43,466 nt of DNA from Bacillota bacterium (GCA_029008595.1 JAQXJH010000023.1:1-43466), one strand, 5' to 3'. Numbered from the stretch's first letter, positions 15,944-24,546 are shown. Made by a program: numbers and translations. The notes: generated by a model not told the origin, from the sequence alone.

Positions 15944-17563
15944 TCAGGATTCGGATGCCAGCAGACGGGGGATCGCGATCACGGGGAGCTGGATCTTTTC
16001 GCAGAAACGAAGAGCCTGATTTTCCAGCTTTTCCGGTGCAGAGGCCATTTTCATATCGAAGGCGAAGCCGAGGGAATCCCGCAGCGTAGGCAGCTCGTCG
16101 TTTGTCACGACAGCGCTGTCTGCACCGAGCGGAAACTGAATGTTCAGAATGCGTTTGTGCGGCGTATGGATGAAATAAATTTCAATTTCAAAGGTATTCT
16201 CATCCTTCCAGCGGCCGCAGGATGCCACATCGTACCGCTTTTCGGAAAGCAGCAGCGAGGAATAGGCGAAGCTGCCGTCCATCGGGATGACGATCGAATT
16301 CAGGTCTTTGTTTTCCTTCCAGGTAAACAGGCACCGTTCCCTGTCAAAGTTCAGATCAAACTGCCGCAGACCGCGAACGAGCGTCCGATCTATGCTGCGG
16401 ATGACAAAGGGAAGAATGCTGACCAGATTATGCGGACAGCGATAGACTCTGCGGTTGATGCGGTCTTCCAGTTCCGGCCGGCGCGGCGAAGCAGAGGGCG
16501 GCGGAACAAGCGAGAGAGAAGCAAAACGTTTCTGCAGCGCCGGGTCGTCCGCAGCGCCGGGTTGTTCCGTCCAGTCGGCGGTGCCGTCCTGTTCCAGCAT
16601 CGGGGTGATCAATTCGTCCCATACGGCATCCAGTACCCGGGTCGGCGGCCCCTGACCGCTGGTGACCACAAATACCAAGTCCTTATCGGGCCACATGACA
16701 GCGTACTGCGCAAAAGCACCGTCGGCCCGAAAAATTCCGGGGGTCCGGCAGCACCAGAACTGAAAGCCGTATCCGGCTTTATTGTCGATAATATCCACTT
16801 CCCCCTTGGAGGTGACGGAATTGCTGATCTGGGCCTTTGTGGCCTCTTCCGCCCAGCCTTCCGGCAGAAGCTGTTTTCCGTTCCAGACGCCGCGCCGTGT
16901 GTAAAGCAGACCGAATTTCGCCAGATCTTCGGTGCGGAGATACAGTCCCCAGCCGCCGGCTTCCACACCGTCCGGGCTGGTTTCCCAGCGAAAATCTGAA
17001 ATGCCGAGCGGATCGAACAGACGCGGCTTCAGATAATCGCAAAGCCCCAGACCGGTCGTGCGTTTGACGATGCACGCCAGCAGATAGCTGTTCATGCTGT
17101 TGTAATGGAAAGCGCTGCCGGGATCAAATGCCATTGGAGAATTTAAAAGAATCTCAGCCCAGTCCCCGTCAGAAGCAGCGATCACTTCGTTCACCGCAAT
17201 GCCGGAGCTCATCGTAAGCAGATGGCGTACCGTCAGCAGACGGATGCGGGAATCGGCGATCGGTTTGATTTTATCGCCGAAAAAATCGGCTGCGAGGTCA
17301 TCAAGCGAAAAGTAACCTTCCGCAATGGCAAAGCCGACTGCGGTGGCGGTAAAGCTCTTGCTGAACGAGTAAATGTGGTGCGGCAGTTCCGGAGAATACG
17401 GCTTCCACCAGCATTCTGCCGCAACCTTTCCGCGGCGTACGATCATCATACTGTGGATGGTAAGCCTGTCGTGCTCAAACCGATCCAGCAAATTCTGAAC
17501 AATCCGCGCGGGAATGCCGGCCTGGCCGAGCGTGGTGCGCGGAAGCGAACTCTGGTTTGCCAT
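15944..17563 (-). CDS. Serine hydrolase of the beta-lactamase/penicillin-binding family
   Basis: A 539-residue protein. Its first 350 residues match class C beta-lactamase-like serine hydrolases. The SxxK nucleophile motif is SFSK in HIYSFSKSFTATAVG, followed by LLTMSSGI, FHYNSMNSYLLA (second catalytic tyrosine) and the WDELITPML segment. The remaining 190 residues form an extra, probably beta-rich domain that I cannot assign. There is no signal peptide, so it seems cytoplasmic, which argues against a peptidoglycan or antibiotic target. An esterase or amide hydrolase role is possible. ATG 17563 has GAGAGG upstream. It is transcribed alone from a promoter at 17645-17673. Confidence 0.85.
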   Translation of the reverse strand: MANQSSLPRTTLGQAGIPARIVQNLLDRFEHDRLTIHSMMIVRRGKVAAECWWKPYSPELPHHIYSFSKSFTATAVGFAIAEGYFSLDDLAADFFGDKIKPIADSRIRLLTVRHLLTMSSGIAVNEVIAASDGDWAEILLNSPMAFDPGSAFHYNSMNSYLLACIVKRTTGLGLCDYLKPRLFDPLGISDFRWETSPDGVEAGGWGLYLRTEDLAKFGLLYTRRGVWNGKQLLPEGWAEEATKAQISNSVTSKGEVDIIDNKAGYGFQFWCCRTPGIFRADGAFAQYAVMWPDKDLVFVVTSGQGPPTRVLDAVWDELITPMLEQDGTADWTEQPGAADDPALQKRFASLSLVPPPSASPRRPELEDRINRRVYRCPHNLVSILPFVIRSIDRTLVRGLRQFDLNFDRERCLFTWKENKDLNSIVIPMDGSFAYSSLLLSEKRYDVASCGRWKDENTFEIEIYFIHTPHKRILNIQFPLGADSAVVTNDELPTLRDSLGFAFDMKMASAPEKLENQALRFCEKIQLPVIAIPRLLASES

Positions 17564-17609
17564 CGGGCGATCATCCTCTCATCATAAAAACACGAATGTG
17601 ACCTTTGCT

Positions 17610-17632
17610 CCGGCACGGTTTGCAGATGCCGG
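17610..17632 (-). promoter_or_regulatory. Inverted repeat in the serine hydrolase leader
   Basis: CCGGCA (17610-17615) and TGCCGG (17627-17632) form a perfect six-base dyad with an 11-base spacer, just downstream of the predicted transcription start. It may be an operator or an RNA hairpin. Confidence 0.35.
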
Positions 17633-17644
17633 AAATATATTTTT

Positions 17645-17673
17645 ATTATATTAAATTTTTTCTCTTTTTTCCA
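17645..17673 (-). promoter_or_regulatory. Promoter of the serine hydrolase gene
   Basis: On the minus strand TGGAAA (17673-17668), a 17-base spacer and a perfect TATAAT (17650-17645), in an AT-rich stretch. The -35 box is weak but the -10 is ideal. Confidence 0.6.
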
Positions 17674-17733
17674 GTCCCCGAGCAGAAAAACAGCAAATTT
17701 CAGCCAGCGGCCATGCATCCGGGAAAATGCGCG

Positions 17734-17761
17734 TTGATTTTTTTCGGAATTCATGTATAAT
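17734..17761 (+). promoter_or_regulatory. Promoter of the small membrane protein/cyclophilin operon
   Basis: TTGATT (17734-17739), a 16-base spacer and a perfect TATAAT (17756-17761), about 35 bases before the start codon. It is divergent from the serine hydrolase promoter. Confidence 0.65.
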
Positions 17762-17796
17762 GAGAGAAAAGAACGAGAACGAGGAAGGATGTCCGC

Positions 17797-18060
17797 ATGA
17801 AACGAATCCGTTTTCCGCTTTGCCTGCTGTGCTCCTGTTCCGCTGTCCTTTTTGGCGTTCAGTTTGCGTTTGCGGCTTCCGGCAGTTCAAAAGCGGAATT
17901 TCTGCTGCCGGTGATTGAAATGCTTTATAACATGCTGCTCAAGGAGTGGAAGATCTGCGGCGGAATTTGTCTGATCGGCGCAGTTTATGCTGTGGTTTTT
18001 GTGCTTCGCAGGATCAGAAAGCCATCCCCAAAAACGCGAAAGGAAGTCAAATTCGAATGA
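17797..18060 (+). CDS. Small membrane protein of unknown function
   Basis: An 87-residue protein I do not recognise. A signal-like N-terminus (residues 1-27, ending FAFAAS) is followed by a short exposed stretch, a second hydrophobic segment (about 54-72) and a basic tail (RRIRKPSPKTRKE). The ATG has GAGGAAGGATG upstream and a good promoter. The stop overlaps the cyclophilin start as ATGA, which is strong evidence that it is translated and linked to that lipoprotein. After signal cleavage it would be a one-helix protein of about 60 residues with a cytoplasmic tail. Confidence 0.7.
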   Translation: MKRIRFPLCLLCSCSAVLFGVQFAFAASGSSKAEFLLPVIEMLYNMLLKEWKICGGICLIGAVYAVVFVLRRIRKPSPKTRKEVKFE

Positions 18061-18770
18061 AAAAAACGCTGCGCCGGTTTGCGGTGCTGTTTCTGGTTCC
18101 GGTGCTGCTTTGTGCCTGCAGCGCTTCCGTTCCGATCGAGCTGGATGACGGGGAAGGAACGCTGTATCAGTATGAATTACCGCAGAGCGGCGATACAATC
18201 GCAATTTTCCACACCTCGAAGGGCGATATCACCGTCCGCTTTTTCCCGGAAGAAGCGCCAAAGGCAGTGGAAAACTTCATTACCCTTGCCGAACAGGGAT
18301 TTTATGACGGAAAGCTCTTTTTCCGAACCATCAATAATTTTATGATCCAGGCCGGCAGCCCGGACAATACGACAGCCGGCGGGGAAAGCATCTGGGGAGG
18401 ATATTTTGAAGACGAATTTTCTCCCAGGCTCCATAACCTGCGCGGCGCGCTCTGCATGGCCAATTCAGGCGCAAATACGAACGGCAGTCAGTTTTTCATT
18501 GTGCAGAGCAAAAAACTCGGCAGCAACTATGTGGATGCAATGACTGAAACGCAGAAAAGCACGCCGGAATACGGTTATACGCAAAAGGTCATTGATGCTT
18601 ATCAGAGCGACGGCGGATGTTCATGGCTCGACCGGAAGCATACGGTATTCGGTCAGGTGATCGACGGAATGGATGTTGTGGATCTGATCGCCCGCAGCCG
18701 GGCAGATACCAACGACCGGCCTGTTTCCGACATCGTGATCGAGAAAGTGGAAATTGCGGTCTACGGCTGA
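18057..18770 (+). CDS. Cyclophilin-type peptidyl-prolyl isomerase lipoprotein
   Basis: A 237-residue prolyl isomerase with an N-terminal signal and lipobox (VLLCAC), so it should be anchored on the outer face of the membrane. Active-site motifs are kept: FFRTINNFMIQAGSP, NTNGSQFFIV and HTVFGQVIDGMDVV. An insertion around residues 165-200 is longer than in minimal cyclophilins. It probably helps fold exported proteins. ATG 18057 overlaps the preceding gene's stop; an upstream in-frame ATG lies within that gene and would bury the signal peptide. Confidence 0.92.
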   Translation: MKKTLRRFAVLFLVPVLLCACSASVPIELDDGEGTLYQYELPQSGDTIAIFHTSKGDITVRFFPEEAPKAVENFITLAEQGFYDGKLFFRTINNFMIQAGSPDNTTAGGESIWGGYFEDEFSPRLHNLRGALCMANSGANTNGSQFFIVQSKKLGSNYVDAMTETQKSTPEYGYTQKVIDAYQSDGGCSWLDRKHTVFGQVIDGMDVVDLIARSRADTNDRPVSDIVIEKVEIAVYG

Positions 18771-18893
18771 TGAATCGGCCCGTTTTCAGCTTGTGATCCT
18801 TTGCTTCAAAACCGGTAAGTTTTTCAGAAAGAAAAGCGGAACATGAAAAAACTGTAAATACTTGAGAATTCATGAGAAAACAGCAGTTTTTCA

Positions 18894-18922
18894 TTGACAA
18901 CCGTGCCTGACCGGAATATAAT
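18894..18922 (+). promoter_or_regulatory. Perfect-consensus promoter of pyrG
   Basis: TTGACA (18894-18899), a 17-base spacer and TATAAT (18917-18922), an exact consensus. Seven bases later comes GGGC (18930-18933), the start sequence known from CTP-regulated pyrG promoters. Confidence 0.9.
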
Positions 18923-18929
18923 ATAACAA

Positions 18930-18960
18930 GGGCACTCCTGCTTTTCCGGAGGCCCTTTTT
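18930..18960 (+). promoter_or_regulatory. pyrG attenuator: terminator beginning at the predicted transcript 5' end
   Basis: The predicted transcript begins GGGCACTCC. GGGC (18930-18933) pairs with GCCC (18952-18955), and CTCC (18935-18938) pairs with GGAG (18948-18951), around a C/T-rich loop and followed by five T. In Bacillus pyrG, low CTP makes polymerase stall at the fourth base and add extra G residues, which pair with the pyrimidine-rich arm and prevent termination. The same elements are visible here: GGGC start, pyrimidine-rich arm and terminator. The mechanism is inferred by homology. Confidence 0.8.
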
Positions 18961-18996
18961 CTATTGTCTTTTGGCCGAGGCTGAGGAGGGGGAGAC

Positions 18997-19070
18997 CTGC
19001 GCTGCAGCGGATACCTGCTGCAGCGGCGCAGTGCGGTGCGGTCTTCCGGTTTCTGCGCGGCGATTTTTTT
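18997..19070 (+). promoter_or_regulatory. Second structured region in the pyrG leader with alternative hairpins
   Basis: CTGCGC-TGCAGC (18997-19008) can pair with GCTGCA (19017-19022) and GCGCAG (19026-19031). The same GCGCAG can instead pair with CTGCGC (19053-19058), which lies five bases before a run of seven T (19064-19070). This is the layout of a switch between a terminator-like and an antiterminator-like fold. Apart from these elements and the promoter, the 318-base gap between the cyclophilin and pyrG genes holds nothing I recognise. Confidence 0.4.
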
Positions 19071-19088
19071 AAAGGATGTGTGAAACAG

Positions 19089-20693
19089 ATGCCGACAAAG
19101 TATATTTTCGTAACCGGTGGAGTTGTTTCTGGCTTGGGAAAGGGGATCACGGCTGCTTCGTTGGGCCGCCTGCTCAAAGCGCGCGGGCTTCGTGTGACCA
19201 TGCAGAAGTTTGACCCGTATCTGAACATCGATCCGGGAACCATGAATCCGATCCAGCACGGCGAAGTCTTTGTAACAGACGACGGTGCAGAGACAGATCT
19301 TGATCTTGGCCACTACGAGCGGTTCATTGACGAAAGCCTGACGCAGAACAGCAATGTGACCTCCGGGCGCGTTTACTGGAACGTGATCACGCGCGAGCGG
19401 CAGGGCGATTTTGGCGGCGGTACGGTGCAGGTGATCCCGCACATTACGAATGAGATCAAAAGCCGCATCAGCGCAGGCAAGGAAAATGTCGATGTGGCGA
19501 TCGTGGAGATCGGCGGTACGGTGGGAGACATTGAAAGCCAGCCGTTCCTGGAGGCGATCCGTCAGTTTTCGGCAGAGGTTGGCCGGGCAAACTGCATTTT
19601 TCTGCATGTAACGCTGGTGCCGTATCTTGCGGCGTCCCGCGAACACAAAACAAAACCGACGCAGCACAGCGTGAAGGAGCTGCTCAGCATCGGTATTCAG
19701 CCGGATATTATCGTGCTGCGCAGTGAAACGCCGATCGATACGGATCAGAAAAAAAAGATCGCCCTGTTCTGCAACGTGGCAGAAAACTGCGTGGTGCAGA
19801 ATCTGGATCTCGGCCTGCTGTACGAGGTTCCGCTCGCGCTGCGCGAGGAGCATCTGGACGATACGGTCTGCCGTCTGCTGAATATCGACTGCGGCGGGCC
19901 AAACCTCAACGACTGGTCCATGATGGTCAGTACCGCAAAATCGATCACCGATTCGGTCACGGTTGCGCTGGTCGGGAAATACATTGCCCTGCATGACGCA
20001 TACCTCAGCGTGGTGGAAGCGCTGACACACGGCGGAATTGCCAATCGTGTTCATGTCAGGATCAAGTGGGTCGATTCCGAGGAGCTTTCTGACGCCAATG
20101 CGGCGGAACAGCTCGGCGATGTGGACGCGGTGATCCTTCCGGGCGGGTTTGGCCAGCGCGGCATCGACGGGATGATCGCAGCCGTGCGTTACGCCCGTGA
20201 ACACGGCGTTCCGTTCTTCGGCATCTGCCTCGGAATGCAGATCGCGCTGGTGGAATATGCCCGCGACGCTGCCGGAATGCCCGGAGCACACAGCGCCGAG
20301 ATCGACCCGGAAACGCCGTATCCCGTCATCGACCTGATGCCGGAGCAAAAAGAAGTCACACAGCTCGGCGGTACGATGCGCCTCGGAAAATACCCCTGCA
20401 AACTGAAAGAAGGTTCCCGTTCCCTGCAGATGTATGGCGAGAATCTGATTTACGAGCGGCATCGCCACCGTTATGAGGTCAACAACGATTACCGCAGCCG
20501 CCTGGAGGAAGCCGGTCTGAATTTTGTCGGTCTGTCCCCGGACGAAAGGATCGTGGAAATGCTGGAGCTGCCGCAGCATCCGTGGTTTGTAGCGGTGCAG
20601 TTCCACCCGGAATTCAAATCCCGTCCCAACCGCCCGCATCCGCTGTTCAGTGGTTTTGTCAAAGCCGCAAAAGAATTTCAAACCCGAAAATGA
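19089..20693 (+). CDS. pyrG: CTP synthase
   Basis: Makes CTP from UTP, ATP and glutamine. The 534-residue protein has the synthase domain ([17 protein letters not shown] at the N-terminus; the usual second serine of VVSSLGKG is glycine) and a C-terminal class I glutamine amidotransferase with nucleophile C380 in [11 protein letters not shown] and a late histidine-glutamate pair in [14 protein letters not shown] 19089 gives the family N-terminus MPTKYIF; GTG 19080 is possible but sits only three bases after AAAGGA. It is preceded by an attenuator and shares a transcript with the PASTA pseudokinase gene 31 bases downstream. Confidence 0.97.
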   Translation: MPTKYIFVTGGVVSGLGKGITAASLGRLLKARGLRVTMQKFDPYLNIDPGTMNPIQHGEVFVTDDGAETDLDLGHYERFIDESLTQNSNVTSGRVYWNVITRERQGDFGGGTVQVIPHITNEIKSRISAGKENVDVAIVEIGGTVGDIESQPFLEAIRQFSAEVGRANCIFLHVTLVPYLAASREHKTKPTQHSVKELLSIGIQPDIIVLRSETPIDTDQKKKIALFCNVAENCVVQNLDLGLLYEVPLALREEHLDDTVCRLLNIDCGGPNLNDWSMMVSTAKSITDSVTVALVGKYIALHDAYLSVVEALTHGGIANRVHVRIKWVDSEELSDANAAEQLGDVDAVILPGGFGQRGIDGMIAAVRYAREHGVPFFGICLGMQIALVEYARDAAGMPGAHSAEIDPETPYPVIDLMPEQKEVTQLGGTMRLGKYPCKLKEGSRSLQMYGENLIYERHRHRYEVNNDYRSRLEEAGLNFVGLSPDERIVEMLELPQHPWFVAVQFHPEFKSRPNRPHPLFSGFVKAAKEFQTRK

Positions 20694-20724
20694 GGTCGCC
20701 CAGTGACCGCAAGGAGGATTTCTC

Positions 20725-22428
20725 ATGGACGAACGCAAAGAAAGATGCATTTGCTGTATGGAAGAAAAGCAGCCAGGCGCTGTCTGCCCGCGCTGCGGAT
20801 TTTCCGATGAAAACCGCAGTCGGGCGCCGTATCTGAACTTTGGAACGGTGCTGCAGCGCCGTTATCTTGTCGGTAAGGTGCAAAGCTTTAACGGGGAAGG
20901 CGTCTCTTATCTTGCTTATGACCAGACAGAAGGCTCCAAAATTCTGCTGAGAGAATTTTTCCCGCAGACGATCGCCTTCCGGGAAAACGACGGCGTAACG
21001 GTTTCCGTTATGGCGGGGGGAGAAGAGACCTTTCAGTATGCGCGTGAAAGCTTTCTTTCCTATACGCGAAAGGTCGCGCATTGCCGTGATTATCCGGCGG
21101 TTCTGCCTGTGTTCGATATTTTTACGGAGAACGGAACGGCATATGCGGTTTACGAATGGTGTACCGGCGGAACCCTGAAAGAGTATATCGAGAAAAAAGG
21201 CGCACCGATGTCATGGAATCTGGCAAAAGCGCTTTTTCTGCCGCTGATCTCGTCGCTGAAAGGGCTGCATGCCGTCGGCCTGGGCCATTACGGCATCGCG
21301 CCGGAAAATTTGCTGATTTTTTCCGACGGCAGAATGAAGCTCGGAGGATTTTGTCTGGAAGATATCCGTCGCGAGGAACAGGATTTTTCGCCCGAGCTTT
21401 TTGCAGGCTGCGCTGCCCTGGAGCAGTATTCCTCCAATGAATCTCTGGCGGAATATACCGATATTTACGGGCTGTGCGCCTGCCTGTTTTATGCGCTGAC
21501 CATGCATTTGCCGCAGGAAGCGACCCGCCGTAAGTATGACAGCAGATTGCTGATTGCGAACAGCACGCTGCAGCAGATCCCGCCGTTTGTTGTTTCCGCG
21601 CTGGCGGGCGGGCTGCAGGTGATGCCGGAAAAGCGGATCCAGACGTTTGAAGAGCTTTACCACCAGCTGGTAGGCGGCGAAGTGATGAGCGAAACGGTCG
21701 AGCCGGAATCCATCGCAAAACCGTCTGCGTCGTCCGAAAAGCAGCCGGGGAAAAAGAAGAAAGAAAGAAAGCAGCTGCCGCATTTTCTGCTCGGAGCCAT
21801 TTCTTTCTGCTGTGCGCTGACGATCTTCTGCCTGTGCGGATGGCTGTACCTGAAAAACCGTTATGGGGATGATCTCTTCAATTTCGGCGAAACATCGTCC
21901 GATTCCGTCAGCAGTGAATGGCTGACGTCCAGTGAAGAGGCAGCATCCTCCGAAGCGGGGGAATCCGGAACGGCCTCTGAAGACACTTCCTCTGTTCCGG
22001 AAGGCTTTATCGCTGTGCCTAACCTTGTCGGACAGACGCTGAGTGCGGCGCAGAGCAATACCGATTTCAAGGTTCTGCTGACCAACCGTGATTTCAGTGA
22101 TACCGTCAAGGAAGGGCTGATCATGTCACAGTCGGTGGAAGGCTATGCGCAGCCCGGTACGGTGATCACCGTTGTCGTCAGCAAGGGCACAATGATGCGG
22201 GTTCTGCCCGATGTGGAAGGAATCCCGTTGGATGAAGCAAAATCTGCGTTGCTGGCTGCCGGTTTCCAGATCGGTATCGTGACGGAAGAACCGAGTGAAG
22301 AAGCCAGCGGAACCGTTCTGCGCACGACAGATCCTTCCCTGAAGGCCGGTATTTCTTATGAATACGGCACAACGGTCGACCTGATCGTAGCGCAGGAGAT
22401 CTCTTCCCAATCCTCAGAATCGGAATAA
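20725..22428 (+). CDS. Zinc-ribbon/pseudokinase/PASTA membrane protein
   Basis: A 567-residue protein with four parts. There is an N-terminal cysteine cluster (C8, C10, C11, C21, C24) like a zinc ribbon. A protein-kinase-like domain follows (about 40-320), then one transmembrane helix (about 354-377) and a Ser/Glu-rich linker. Two PASTA repeats (about 436-562) complete it. The layout resembles PrkC/StkP receptors that sense cell-wall fragments. The catalytic residues are lost: the beta-3 lysine is R76 (ILLREFF), HRD is H188-Y-G and DFG is G208-F-C. The kinase scaffold remains (CAALEQYSS, TDIYGLCACLFYALT), so it is probably a pseudokinase receptor or scaffold. ATG 20725 follows AAGGAGGA. Co-transcription with pyrG is likely. 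Confidence 0.85.
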   Translation: MDERKERCICCMEEKQPGAVCPRCGFSDENRSRAPYLNFGTVLQRRYLVGKVQSFNGEGVSYLAYDQTEGSKILLREFFPQTIAFRENDGVTVSVMAGGEETFQYARESFLSYTRKVAHCRDYPAVLPVFDIFTENGTAYAVYEWCTGGTLKEYIEKKGAPMSWNLAKALFLPLISSLKGLHAVGLGHYGIAPENLLIFSDGRMKLGGFCLEDIRREEQDFSPELFAGCAALEQYSSNESLAEYTDIYGLCACLFYALTMHLPQEATRRKYDSRLLIANSTLQQIPPFVVSALAGGLQVMPEKRIQTFEELYHQLVGGEVMSETVEPESIAKPSASSEKQPGKKKKERKQLPHFLLGAISFCCALTIFCLCGWLYLKNRYGDDLFNFGETSSDSVSSEWLTSSEEAASSEAGESGTASEDTSSVPEGFIAVPNLVGQTLSAAQSNTDFKVLLTNRDFSDTVKEGLIMSQSVEGYAQPGTVITVVVSKGTMMRVLPDVEGIPLDEAKSALLAAGFQIGIVTEEPSEEASGTVLRTTDPSLKAGISYEYGTTVDLIVAQEISSQSSESE

Positions 22429-22443
22429 GCAGAACTTTCTGAA

Positions 22444-22487
22444 ATAAAAAACGCGTGCCGTTCATTCCGGAACGGTACGCGTTTTTT
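22444..22487. terminator. Strong bidirectional terminator after the PASTA gene
   Basis: ACGCGTGCCGTTC (22451-22463) pairs along 13 bases with 22470-22482, closed by a six-base loop, with an A-run before and a T-run after. It ends the pyrG operon. Confidence 0.9.
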
Positions 22488-22501
22488 CGCGGGAAAAGAA
22501 A

Positions 22502-22542
22502 GTGGGCGAAACTCCTTTTCGGAGATTCGCCCACCAATTTTT
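22502..22542. terminator. Second hairpin, likely terminator of the ispH-rpsA operon
   Basis: GTGGGCGAA (22502-22510) pairs with TTCGCCCAC (22526-22534), with an inner CTCC/GGAG. T-rich tails occur on both strands. It lies ten bases after the reverse-strand rpsA stop codon. Confidence 0.8.
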
Positions 22543-22551
22543 GAGATGAAA

Positions 22552-24531
22552 TTATTCGGCAGCTTCTTCGCCGGCAGCTTCCGGAGCAGCGGCTTCCTTC
22601 ATGGAAAGGCTGACGCGCTTCTTCTCAAAGTCGATCGCAGTGATCTTAACGGTGACCGTCTGGCCGACCGTCAGAACATCCTGCGGCTTATTGATGCGCT
22701 CATTGGAGATCTGAGAAATATGGATCAGACCGTCGATTCCCGGGATCACGCGGGCAAATGCACCAAAGTCGGTCATGCCGACAACCGTTACGTCGCAGAC
22801 GGTACCAACCGGATATTTTTCTTCCAGAATGGTCCACGGATTGTCTTCGGCTTTCTTGTAACCAAGGGAGATCTTCTTCTTTTCTCTGTCGAGCTTCAGA
22901 ATATAGACCTCAACCGTCTGGCCGACCGCAAGAACCTCGGACGGATTCTTGATGCGGGTCCAGGAAAGCTCGGAAATATGGATCATGCCGTCCACGCCGC
23001 CGATATCGACAAACGCGCCGTAAGCGGTCAGGGATTTGACAACGCCGGTGTAGACCTTGCCTTCTTCAGCGGTCTCCCAGAACTTTTCTTCCAGTTCCTT
23101 TTTCTTGTCGGCCAGCACGGAGCGGATCGAACCGACGGCGCGTCTGCGGCCGCGGTTGACTTCAAGAATGCGGAACTGAACCTCCTGCTTCAGCAGACCT
23201 TCCAGCGGTTCGCCGCGGGAAGCGGTCGCCTGAGAAGCCGGAACAAACACGCGGACGCCGTTGCAGAGAACGATCACGCCGCCCTTGATCACTTCGGTCA
23301 CAACACCGGTCAGAACAGACTGATCTTCTGCTGCGGCAGAGATCTGCTCCCAGCCCTTCTGGGCATCCAGACGGCGCTTGGAAAGCATAATGGTGCCTTC
23401 CTGATCGTTGGTGCGCATAATCAGCAGATCCATTTCATCGCCGACTTTGACCAGGTCTTCCGTCCGTGCGGAAGGATCGTTGGTCAGCTCGGAAAGCGGA
23501 ACAAAACCGGCTTGCTTTCTTCCGACGTCGACATAAATCTCATTCGGAGCAATTCCGACGACAACACCGTGCACCTTTTCGTCTGTATTTAAAGTCTTTA
23601 AGGACTCCTCCAGCATTTCTGCGAAGTTACCCTCTGCCGAAGTGTTGCTTTCGGCCTCCGTGGAATTGAGCTGCTCGTTGTTCAGAATTTCGGTCATGGT
23701 TTGAAGTACCTCCTTTATTATACCAACGGGTGTAGAAGCACCCGCAGTTACGCCAATTCGCCCGGCGGATCTCAGCTTGTCCAGCGGCAGCTCAGCCGCT
23801 GTTTCCACCAGGTAAGAGGGGCATTCCGCCCGGCAGATCTCAAACAGCTTGGCGGTATTGGAACTCTGCCTTCCGCCGATGACGATCATCGCATCAGATG
23901 CAGCGGCAAGCTGTGCCGCTTCAGACTGACGCTCCGCAGTCGCATTACATATTGTATCAAAAACCGCGGCATTTGTATAGACCATTTTGATTTTTTTCAA
24001 ACAATTTTTCCATTCTTCCATTCGGAATGTCGTTTGAGCGACAACACAAACAGAAGTTATTCCGTTTTTTTGAAGTGTTTTAAGCAAATCGTCCAGCTCG
24101 CAGCTTTCTCCGAAAACGGAGCTACAGTCCGGGCAATGGCTCTGGATTCCAATCACTTCCGGATGTTTCCTGTCTCCGGCAATCAGGATCCATTTTCCTT
24201 CTGCGGAGGCCTGCTGAACGATCCGATGAATCTTTGCCACAAAGGGGCAGGTCGCGTCCTCGAACAGGATGCCGCGCTCCCGGATCTCCTGCATCGTTCC
24301 GGCAGGAATCCCGTGGGAGCGGAGTACCAGCGTTGCACCGGCCGGAACGTCCGCCGGCGCGTTGACGGCACGGACGCCCCTCTGCTCCAGTTCGGCAACC
24401 AACTGGGGATTATGAATGATCGGGCCGAGCGTACACACGGTTCTGCCTTCGCGCAGCAGCCGTTCCACCGTTTCCACGGCCCGGCGTACACCAAAGCAGA
24501 AACCGGCTGATTTTGCCAGTGTAATTTCCAA
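22552..24531 (-). CDS. ispH: Fused IspH (HMBPP reductase) and ribosomal protein S1
   Basis: A 659-residue fusion. Residues 1 to about 282 are IspH, the iron-sulfur enzyme that ends the MEP pathway. Its cluster cysteines are C12 (AGFCFGV), C95 (DATCPF) and C195 (DTICNA), and the active-site region has H40 and H123. Residues from about 320 carry four S1 RNA-binding repeats (for example GVVKSLTAYGAFVDIGG), the rpsA portion. This fusion is known in Clostridia; no internal stop or separate rpsA start is seen. The start is TTG 24531 with AAGGAAGG eight bases ahead. It is the last gene of the reverse operon. Confidence 0.95.
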   Translation of the reverse strand: MEITLAKSAGFCFGVRRAVETVERLLREGRTVCTLGPIIHNPQLVAELEQRGVRAVNAPADVPAGATLVLRSHGIPAGTMQEIRERGILFEDATCPFVAKIHRIVQQASAEGKWILIAGDRKHPEVIGIQSHCPDCSSVFGESCELDDLLKTLQKNGITSVCVVAQTTFRMEEWKNCLKKIKMVYTNAAVFDTICNATAERQSEAAQLAAASDAMIVIGGRQSSNTAKLFEICRAECPSYLVETAAELPLDKLRSAGRIGVTAGASTPVGIIKEVLQTMTEILNNEQLNSTEAESNTSAEGNFAEMLEESLKTLNTDEKVHGVVVGIAPNEIYVDVGRKQAGFVPLSELTNDPSARTEDLVKVGDEMDLLIMRTNDQEGTIMLSKRRLDAQKGWEQISAAAEDQSVLTGVVTEVIKGGVIVLCNGVRVFVPASQATASRGEPLEGLLKQEVQFRILEVNRGRRRAVGSIRSVLADKKKELEEKFWETAEEGKVYTGVVKSLTAYGAFVDIGGVDGMIHISELSWTRIKNPSEVLAVGQTVEVYILKLDREKKKISLGYKKAEDNPWTILEEKYPVGTVCDVTVVGMTDFGAFARVIPGIDGLIHISQISNERINKPQDVLTVGQTVTVKITAIDFEKKRVSLSMKEAAAPEAAGEEAAE

Positions 24532-24546
24532 AGAAAGAACCTTCCT

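Noticed and set aside
15944..17563. A true beta-lactamase conferring resistance
   Set aside because: No signal peptide is seen and the second catalytic motif and C-terminal domain differ from class C enzymes, so only the broader serine hydrolase family is supported.
18891..20750. Long open frame of 619 codons antisense to pyrG
   Set aside because: It lies opposite a certain gene, has no ribosome site or recognisable protein family, and such frames are common in GC-rich codons.
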